Positions 5,998-10,782 of a stretch of 10,782 bases of DNA are shown piece by piece. The stretch's first letter is position 1. Every line of letters begins with the position of its first letter. Location of the stretch: positions 1-10,782 of the forward strand of contig WGAK01000249.1 in NCBI GenBank assembly GCA_015494815.1, given 5' to 3'. Below the pieces are notes generated by a model, which ran no database searches, was not told the DNA's origin, and saw only the letters and a program-made list of their open reading frames with translations. This stretch comes from Anaerolineales bacterium. Lineage in GTDB: Bacteria; Chloroflexota; Anaerolineae; Anaerolineales; DRMV01. The translations under genes were made by a program, and so were the position numbers.

Positions 5998-7307
5998 GCG
6001 AGTGGCTCCTGGGGGACATGGGCTCGCGGCCCGCGGGCGGGCGCGGCCGGCGTATGACCTTCTTCTTCGCGCTCGTCGTGCTCGTCGTGTTCCTCGTCCT
6101 CGGCGGGCGCCTCGTCGCCCCCGCGGGTGGTCTCCACCTCCACCACATGCCAGTTTCCCTGCGCGTCTTGCCAGGCTTCGACCTTGGCCCAAACGCCCAC
6201 CTGCAGCGCGCCCTCGACTTTGGCCTCCGGTGGCACATCCCACCACTGGCCTGCGATGCGCACCCGGCCCGGCTCCACGGCTTCGACCCGCCCCTGGAAT
6301 TCCTGCGCCCGGCCGGTGTAGGTCACCTTGGGCTGGATGGCCTCGGCCACCCACATCTCCCGTTGCGGGTCCCAGCGCAGGTGCACTTCCACCAGCGTAT
6401 CGGGGACGATGCGGCGGGCCAGGTCGGGGTCGGTCACGGTGAAGACATGCCCGCCGATGCGCCAGCCCGCGTCGTCGGGCTCGATTTCGCCCACCACGGT
6501 GATGTCGCCGACCGAATCGGTCGCGGCGCGAGCGGCCACCCGCACCCAGCGAGCCTGCCAGCGGTCAGGGCTCAGGGGGTCGCCCACCACTTCGACCACA
6601 TCGCCGGGCTGCGGCAAGCCCTGGATGAGGGTGTCGGGGGCCACCAGCACCTCCACGCCGTCCACCTGCCAGGTAGTGCCCTGGCGCTGTTGCAACACCC
6701 CCGTGAAACGTTGCCCTTGGGACAGCGCGTTCAGCGCCCGCAGCAACGCGGTCCGATAGGCCGGGTCGGTGGCGGGCAGCAGGGCCTGAATCTCCGCGGT
6801 CAGGTCCGACCCCGGCGGCCCGGCCGCGGGTTGGGCCTGGGCCAGGGTCGCCAGCGCGTCCACATGGGTCAACAGGTCGTCCAGCAGCGGCGTCAGGTCC
6901 TGGGCGCGGCCCTGGGTCAACAGGTCGCGCATCTCGTGCACCCGACGGCGGGCGAACTCCTGATGCAGGGCGATGCGGGCCTGGGGCGAACGGGCGCGCA
7001 AGAGTTGCCAGGTTTCGTGCCAGCGCTTGAGGGGATACAGAGGCGAACCCGGCAGCGCCTGGGACGCGGCCCGGGCCACCACGGTGCCGCTGGCCCACAG
7101 CAACAGCAGCGAGAACGCGGCCGCCAGGGCCCAACGCCAGACCCAACCGCGCGACCGCGCGGGGGCCGACGACGGACGCAGCGCGTGCACCAGCCCGCGG
7201 TACGCGACGCGACCCCGCGCCACGCCTTCTTCGGGAACGGGCTCTTCGGCCAACGCCTGAAAATACAGCCGCAGGTCGTCGTCCATCTCCGCCCAGGGGC
7301 TCTTCAT
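5994..7307 (-). CDS. Single-pass membrane protein: DUF5667-like domain plus three DUF5666-like repeats; putative anti-sigma or sensor partner
   Basis: The 437-residue product begins with a short cytoplasmic part (1-56). One membrane segment follows (57-78), and then a helical region beginning PGSPLYPLKR (86-95) and rich in Arg/Glu, typical of DUF5667. Three beta-rich repeats come next (about 200-258, 271-326 and 336-392), each of the form F-x-G-x-[LIV]...V.G..V.V...T.I...PGD.V.V, as in DUF5666. A Glu/Asp/His-rich tail (398-417) precedes the end. Genes of this layout commonly sit directly after an ECF sigma factor in Chloroflexota and Actinomycetota. The ATG overlaps the sigma stop by ATGA, so co-translation is likely. 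Anti-sigma function is inference from position and topology: I see no zinc-binding HxxxCxxC motif in the N-terminal part. Confidence 0.8.
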   Translation of the reverse strand: MKSPWAEMDDDLRLYFQALAEEPVPEEGVARGRVAYRGLVHALRPSSAPARSRGWVWRWALAAAFSLLLLWASGTVVARAASQALPGSPLYPLKRWHETWQLLRARSPQARIALHQEFARRRVHEMRDLLTQGRAQDLTPLLDDLLTHVDALATLAQAQPAAGPPGSDLTAEIQALLPATDPAYRTALLRALNALSQGQRFTGVLQQRQGTTWQVDGVEVLVAPDTLIQGLPQPGDVVEVVGDPLSPDRWQARWVRVAARAATDSVGDITVVGEIEPDDAGWRIGGHVFTVTDPDLARRIVPDTLVEVHLRWDPQREMWVAEAIQPKVTYTGRAQEFQGRVEAVEPGRVRIAGQWWDVPPEAKVEGALQVGVWAKVEAWQDAQGNWHVVEVETTRGGDEAPAEDEEHDEHDEREEEGHTPAAPARGPRAHVPQEPLA

Positions 7308-7852
7308 GGCGCTTCCACCTCGTGCAGCAACTGGCGCAATTTGGTCAGGCCGCGGTGTTGCAGGGCCTTGACTGCGCCGACGCGCACGCCCAGGGCCGCG
7401 GCGACTTCCTCCAGCGAAAAGCCCTCCAGAAACCGCAGCGACACGACCAACGCCTGCCGCGGGGGCAACTGACGCAACGCCCGGCGCAGTCGCTCGGCCC
7501 GCCACTGGCGCGTGGCGTGCTCGGCGGGGTTGTCCGTCGCGGCGGGCGGCGGCCACAAGTCGTCCAAGGGCACCGTGGGGCGCTCGCGAAAGCGGTCGTA
7601 AATCCAGTTGTGGGCCATGCGATACAGGTAGGCCCGCAGATGCCGCCGCGGGCCCTTGCCTTGCCGCAAGGCCACCAGAAAGCGGGCGAAGACCTCGGCC
7701 ACGCACTCCTCGGCTTCGTGGGCATCGCCCAGCAGGCGCGCGGCATACCGATAGAGCCCCGGCGCGTAGCGGTCATAAATCGCCTCCAGGGCGGCCTGCT
7801 CCCAGGCGCGCGCCCGGGCCAGCAGGTGTTGTTCGTCCGAGAAGGTCGCCAC
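7304..7852 (-). CDS. ECF-type RNA polymerase sigma factor (sigma-70 family)
   Basis: The 182-residue product has the two-domain ECF layout. Sigma region 2 (about 20-90) includes LYRYAARLLGDAHEAEECVA and LRAYLYRMAHNWIYDRFRER, the core-binding and -10 recognition helices. Sigma region 4 (about 118-176) includes LPPRQALVVSLRFLEGFSLE and VGAVKALQHRGLTKLR, a helix-turn-helix for the -35 element. GTG at 7852 is preferred because AAGGAG lies exactly 6 nt upstream. An in-frame ATG at 7906 lies inside the putative -10 box and cannot be translated from that promoter. Overlap with the next gene (ATGA) suggests a sigma/regulator pair at the head of the redox operon. The operon promoter shown is housekeeping-like, so autoregulation is not evident from sequence. 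Confidence 0.95.
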   Translation of the reverse strand: MATFSDEQHLLARARAWEQAALEAIYDRYAPGLYRYAARLLGDAHEAEECVAEVFARFLVALRQGKGPRRHLRAYLYRMAHNWIYDRFRERPTVPLDDLWPPPAATDNPAEHATRQWRAERLRRALRQLPPRQALVVSLRFLEGFSLEEVAAALGVRVGAVKALQHRGLTKLRQLLHEVEAP

Positions 7853-7858
7853 CCGCGT

Positions 7859-7864
7859 CTCCTT
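7859..7864 (-). promoter_or_regulatory. Ribosome binding site fixing the sigma factor GTG start
   Basis: CTCCTT on the plus strand reads AAGGAG on the minus strand, 6 nt before GTG at 7852. This matches the 5-6 nt spacing seen before the other genes in this region. Confidence 0.8.
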
Positions 7865-7904
7865 GTGTCCGGCGAGAAGGTCCGAGCCGAAGGGTGTACT
7901 ACGC

Positions 7905-7910
7905 ATTATA
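7905..7910 (-). promoter_or_regulatory. -10 box (TATAAT) of the sigma-led redox operon
   Basis: The minus strand has a perfect TATAAT about 50 nt before the sigma GTG. It lies between the terminator hairpin of the upstream cytochrome unit and the ribosome site. The expected transcription start is near 7898. No good -35 hexamer is found 16-18 nt upstream, where the sequence is GC-rich, so the promoter may need an activator. Confidence 0.6.
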
Positions 7911-7932
7911 CCGAAAGCGGCCCCTATCGCGG

Positions 7933-7972
7933 GCAACAGGGACCGCCCCATATGCGGGGCCGTCCCTGTTGC
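7933..7972 (-). terminator. Strong hairpin after the 12-haem cytochrome gene
   Basis: Bases 7933-7949 pair with 7956-7972: 17 pairs with a single C-C mismatch and a 6-nt loop. The hairpin lies about 28 bp past the stop codon at 8001 and directly before the -10 box of the next operon. It therefore separates two minus-strand transcription units. No T-tract follows on the minus strand, so termination may be factor-assisted or the hairpin may protect the 3' end of the cytochrome mRNA. Confidence 0.7.
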
Positions 7973-8000
7973 GGACGCGATGGCGAGGTGGCGAACCTGC

Positions 8001-9446
8001 TCAATCGTCGTCGTCTTCGCCCGCGTCATCATCGGTTTGCTGCGAACCACCCCCGTTTTCATCCGCGCCGCCCTCCTGGTCGCCGGCCTCGTCGCCTCCG
8101 CCGTACTCCCCGCCTTCGTTGTCACCGCCCTGGCCGCCGGCGTGACAGGCCGCGCATTGGCCCGCGATGTTGAAAATGCCTTCCTCCTGGTGCTCGGCCT
8201 GCATGGCGGCCAGCGAGTGGCAACTTTCACAAGTGTACGAAGCCGTGCCCGAGGGGTGGCAGACGCTGCACTGCCCATTGGCGCCACCATGTTGGATGGG
8301 GAAGGTGTGGTTGAAGTTGGCCTGCTGCCAGTTGGTGGTGTTGTGGCAGGTGCTGCATTGGCCCTGGAAGTGATTGGCCGGACGGTCTTGCGCGTGGCAG
8401 GCCTGGCAGTCCGTGGCCCCGGCCAACTGATGGTCGAAGGACGCCGGCCGCCACGCCGCGGTGCTGTGGCACGCACTGCACTGGCCCTGGAAGTGATTGG
8501 CCGGGCGGTCTTGGGTGTGGCAGGCCTGGCAGTCCGTGGCCCCGGCCAACTGATGGTCGAAGGACGCCGGCCGCCACGCGGTGGTGCTGTGGCACGCGCT
8601 GCACTGGCCCTGGAAGTGGTTGGCCGGGCGGTCTTGCGCGTGGCAGGCCTGGCAGTCCGTGGCCCCGGCCAACTGATGGTCGAAGGTCGCCGGTCGCCAC
8701 GCGGTGGTGCTGTGGCACGCGCTGCACTCACCCTCCCAGTGGTCGGCCGGACGCACGGCCTGGTGGCAGGAGCGGCACGACGACGCGGTCCCGGCGAATT
8801 GGCCGCCGGCGTGACACGACTGGCAGCCAATGCGCGCGTGCTTGCCCGTCAGCGGGAAGAACGCCTCGTGCCGAGCCGCGAAATCGGTCGGGAACGGAAT
8901 GGGCTGCCCCGCGCCGGCCGCTCGCGTCACCGGCATCTGGGCCAACGGGGCCAGCGCGGCGTCGGAGAAATCCTGCGGCGGCCGGGCCGCCTGCAAGGCC
9001 ATGTCCACGCGCGCCTGCGCTTCCTCCCACAGCCCGGGCTGCGCCGCGGGCGCGTAGGTCAGGTCGCCCAGGGCTTGCTGCACACGGGTCAAGGTGCGCG
9101 TCCAATCTTCGCGATACGCCGACCGTACGGAGGGCGGCACCTGACTCAGCCGCTGTGCGGCCCAGGGCAAGGTATCGGCCAGGCTCTGCAGCACGGCCGT
9201 CTCCTCCGGCGTGCCGCGCGCCGCGGCCAGCCAATCGGCGTGGCGGGCCAGCAAATCCAAAGCCCAGCGGGCCTGCCGGTCGGCCCCTAAGCGCGGGACG
9301 ACCCAGCGCACGGCCTGCACCTGCACCGGATAGAGCGCGTCGCCGGGCGCGAAGGGTTGGGCATAGGCCACGGTCACGCCTGTGACCGCCAACGCGGCCA
9401 GCCCCAAAACCAACACCACCGTCCAGCCAAACAACCATCGTCGCAT
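8001..9446 (-). CDS. 12-haem c-type cytochrome with DUF5667-like N-terminal region and acidic tail
   Basis: The 481-residue product has an N-terminal signal or anchor (about 4-26, with a possible AYA cleavage site at 27-29). A haem-free helical region follows (about 30-165), opening PGDALYPVQ like the DUF5667-type part of the sigma-linked protein. Twelve CXXCH sites lie between residues 208 and 435. The middle holds three near-identical 41-residue units. Each has two CXXCH sites, an FDH and an NHF motif whose histidines could be distal haem ligands. The last ~45 residues are a Gly/Asp/Glu-rich tail with no haem. ATG at 9446 is preferred over 9449 and 9470 because AGGAGG lies 6 nt upstream. 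It follows the 15-haem gene by 66 bp in the same unit. Probable role: extracytoplasmic electron storage or wire; partner unknown. Confidence 0.9.
   Translation of the reverse strand: MRRWLFGWTVVLVLGLAALAVTGVTVAYAQPFAPGDALYPVQVQAVRWVVPRLGADRQARWALDLLARHADWLAAARGTPEETAVLQSLADTLPWAAQRLSQVPPSVRSAYREDWTRTLTRVQQALGDLTYAPAAQPGLWEEAQARVDMALQAARPPQDFSDAALAPLAQMPVTRAAGAGQPIPFPTDFAARHEAFFPLTGKHARIGCQSCHAGGQFAGTASSCRSCHQAVRPADHWEGECSACHSTTAWRPATFDHQLAGATDCQACHAQDRPANHFQGQCSACHSTTAWRPASFDHQLAGATDCQACHTQDRPANHFQGQCSACHSTAAWRPASFDHQLAGATDCQACHAQDRPANHFQGQCSTCHNTTNWQQANFNHTFPIQHGGANGQCSVCHPSGTASYTCESCHSLAAMQAEHQEEGIFNIAGQCAACHAGGQGGDNEGGEYGGGDEAGDQEGGADENGGGSQQTDDDAGEDDDD
8360..8728 (-). repeat. Three tandem 123-bp repeats inside the 12-haem cytochrome gene
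   Basis: Units at 8360-8482, 8483-8605 and 8606-8728 each encode 41 residues (CSACHS...DHQLAGATDCQACH...DRPANHFQGQ). By eye they differ from each other at only 5-7 bases in 123, including few silent changes. That indicates recent duplication or gene conversion. A diverged half-unit flanks each side (CRSCH...DHWEGE and CSTCHNTTNW). Confidence 0.95.
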
Positions 9447-9452
9447 CATGCG

Positions 9453-9458
9453 CCTCCT
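9453..9458 (-). promoter_or_regulatory. Ribosome binding site deciding the 12-haem cytochrome start
   Basis: AGGAGG on the minus strand is 6 nt from the ATG at 9446 but only 3 nt from the ATG at 9449. The ATG at 9470 lies upstream of it. The 9446 start puts the basic MRRW cluster directly before the hydrophobic segment, as expected for a signal peptide. Confidence 0.75.
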
Positions 9459-9512
9459 CGTGTCGGACATACTTCATAGACGGTTCCAGCGGCCAAAAGA
9501 TACGCGGCGCGC

Positions 9513-10730
9513 TCAGCGGCCATCGGGATGGCAGGCCACACAGCGACCCAACTCGTCCGGGCCGATGCCCTCTTCCGCGTGTTCGCGGCGCACCTCGTCG
9601 GGCGTGTGCTCATGGCATCCGTAGCAGGTGGTCTCGGTGTAGCGATTGCCCGGGTGGCAAGTCTCGCAAGTTTGGGCCGGGTTGCCGCCGTGGGTTACGG
9701 GGAAGGGATGGTCCTGCAAGCGGGCCGGTGACCAGGCCTGGGTGGTGTGGCAATACGCACACTGCTGCCCAAACAAGCCTCGATGCACGTCGGGCTCCGC
9801 GTGGCAGGCCTGACACTCGGGCGATGTGCCCTCGAAGCGCCCCTGGGCATGGCAGGCCGTGCACGCGACCCCGGCATGGGCGCCCGTGAGGGGGAACGCG
9901 GTTTGGGCGTGGTCGAAGGTCACATCCTCCCACGTGGTGGCGCGATGACAGGCCTCGCAGCCGGTGCCGAACGCGCCCCCGTGGGCGTCGTCCTGCCGGT
10001 GACAGGCCACGCAATCCGCGGGGGTGGCCTGCAGCGCGGCTAAGGTCGTGGTCTGGACGTGGCACGCCTCGCAGGCAGCCCGGCCGTGCGCGCCTTCCAG
10101 AAGGAAACCCGTCTGGGCGTGGTCGAAGCCGGTAAAGCGGTCCACCCCATCGTGGCAGGCCAGGCAATCCTGGCCGAAGGCGCGGCGATGCGCGGCCAGG
10201 AAGGACGGCGCGGCCTGCGCGTGGCAGGTCACGCACGCGTCCCGCAGCGCCTCGGGGGCGGTGGGCCAGCGGTCATGGCAATCGCGGCAGGTCATCAGGG
10301 TGAAATCCGCGCGCAGCACATGCTGCCGCAGCGAAAAGCCCGTGGCCGCGTGGTCGAAGGCCACCCGGGCCGGCGACAGCATGTCGGCCTGCCGCCCCCG
10401 ATGGTCGGGATGGCAGGTGCGGCAGTTCAGCGGCGCCGCGAAACGCGCGTGCAGCCCCTGCCCCGCGGTGATTTCCGCGTCTACCGCGGTGTGGCAGTCC
10501 AAGCAGAGCGTGCCCTGCACCTGCAAGGGCGCATGGCAGGCGCGGCACTGCTTCTCCAGCGCCGCGTGAGAAGGCACGCCGCCCAAAGGCTCGCCGCGGG
10601 CTTGCTGCGCGCTCAAAGGGCCCGGGCTGAACAGGGCCGGCCCGCGCCACCACCACAACACCGCGAAGACGGCCAAGCCCAACAGCACCGATGCACAGCC
10701 CCACGGGCCCTGGCGCTTTCGTGTCCGCAT
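9513..10730 (-). CDS. 15-haem c-type cytochrome, membrane-anchored or exported
   Basis: The 405-residue product starts with a basic cluster (MRTRKRQ) and one hydrophobic segment (about 11-28), a signal peptide or uncleaved anchor. Fifteen CXXCH sites run from residue 62 to 401, about one haem per 23 residues. Most of the protein is a loose repeat of the form FDHAxTxFxLxGAHxxxxCxxCH, where the DH and AH histidines could be distal ligands to haems. This pattern is common in cytochrome c3/c7-like multihaem proteins of metal- and nitrogen-respiring bacteria. It shares the closing pattern HPFPVTHGG...CETCHPG...C..CH...H.EEGI...G.CVACH with the end of the 12-haem protein, so the two are paralogous over that part. 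GGAGG lies 5 nt before the ATG at 10730. It is probably the first gene of the two-cytochrome unit. Confidence 0.93.
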   Translation of the reverse strand: MRTRKRQGPWGCASVLLGLAVFAVLWWWRGPALFSPGPLSAQQARGEPLGGVPSHAALEKQCRACHAPLQVQGTLCLDCHTAVDAEITAGQGLHARFAAPLNCRTCHPDHRGRQADMLSPARVAFDHAATGFSLRQHVLRADFTLMTCRDCHDRWPTAPEALRDACVTCHAQAAPSFLAAHRRAFGQDCLACHDGVDRFTGFDHAQTGFLLEGAHGRAACEACHVQTTTLAALQATPADCVACHRQDDAHGGAFGTGCEACHRATTWEDVTFDHAQTAFPLTGAHAGVACTACHAQGRFEGTSPECQACHAEPDVHRGLFGQQCAYCHTTQAWSPARLQDHPFPVTHGGNPAQTCETCHPGNRYTETTCYGCHEHTPDEVRREHAEEGIGPDELGRCVACHPDGR

Positions 10731-10749
10731 GGCTCCCTCCCTGAGACAT

Positions 10750-10761
10750 CGCTCGCGAGCG
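10750..10761. promoter_or_regulatory. 12-bp perfect palindrome in the leader of the 15-haem cytochrome gene; possible operator
   Basis: CGCTCGCGAGCG is its own reverse complement. It lies between the candidate -10 box (10763-10768) and the ribosome site (10731-10740), where a repressor would block transcription start. It is short and GC-rich, so chance is possible. Confidence 0.3.
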
Positions 10762-10762
10762 G

Positions 10763-10768
10763 CTTATA
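10763..10768 (-). promoter_or_regulatory. Candidate -10 box (TATAAG) for the two-cytochrome unit
   Basis: The minus strand reads GCATATAAG, with TATAAG about 33 nt before the ATG at 10730. The window ends too soon to judge a -35 element. Confidence 0.35.
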
Positions 10769-10782
10769 TGCAAGACGCCTTC

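Noticed and set aside
4335..7472. 1045-codon plus-strand open frame
   Set aside because: It lies antisense to four well-supported genes. It has a low-complexity Gln/His/Gly/Arg composition and shows no recognisable domain or ribosome site. It is a by-product of GC-rich codon use.
7904..7906. ATG start for the sigma factor
   Set aside because: This codon overlaps the TATAAT box and would precede the transcript start. The GTG at 7852 has AAGGAG at ideal spacing.
8360..8728. Direct repeats as a CRISPR array
   Set aside because: The units are 123 bp, contiguous with no unique spacers, and encode in-frame haem motifs.
7863..9290. 475-codon plus-strand open frame with repeated hydrophobic segments
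   Set aside because: The repeats mirror the 123-bp haem repeats of the cytochrome on the other strand, and 12 CXXCH sites establish the minus strand as coding.

Overview
The window is a high-GC bacterial segment. Its main content is an electron-transfer locus built from multihaem c-type cytochromes. An ECF sigma factor paired with a membrane-anchored DUF5667/DUF5666-like protein, abundant CXXCH proteins, and strong Shine-Dalgarno sites about 5-6 nt before ATG or GTG starts suggest a Chloroflexota lineage (Anaerolineae or a relative). That placement is inference from gene content and was not tested by any search.

Layout. Positions 1-152 are one perfect 152-bp palindrome, most likely a fold-back artefact at a contig end. 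It truncates a GH31-type glycoside hydrolase (C-terminal part only, + strand, to 657). That gene overlaps sfsA (654-1388, +) by ATGA. Everything after this is on the minus strand. A two-domain lipoprotein (1361-2449) converges on sfsA and overlaps it by 28 bp. About 330 bp without a gene follow (2450-2779), and then a hairpin (2780-2803) that would end the next operon.

Reading leftward from 7910, a consensus-like -10 box leads a six-gene operon: ECF sigma factor (7852-7304), single-TM DUF5667/DUF5666-like protein (7307-5994), 2x[4Fe-4S] ferredoxin (5997-5728), FAD/NAD(P)-binding oxidoreductase (5636-4278), di-haem-b-type membrane protein (4281-3454) and NapC/NirT-like pentahaem cytochrome (3443-2811). 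Three of the five junctions are 4-bp ATGA overlaps and one is a 10-bp gap. A 91-bp gap separates ferredoxin from oxidoreductase.

Upstream lies a second minus-strand unit of two giant cytochromes: a 15-haem protein (10730-9513) and a 12-haem protein (9446-8001). The unit ends at a 17-bp hairpin (7933-7972). The 12-haem protein carries three near-identical 41-residue (123-bp) tandem repeats and an N-terminal region resembling the DUF5667-like part of the sigma-linked protein.

Working model (inference): reducing equivalents from NAD(P)H or ferredoxin pass through the FAD protein and the cytochrome b-like protein, across the membrane to the pentahaem cytochrome. From there they pass to or from the 12- and 15-haem cytochromes, 32 CXXCH sites in all. 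The sigma factor and its membrane partner would couple expression to an envelope or redox signal. No terminal reductase or porin is visible, so the electron acceptor or donor cannot be named from this window.
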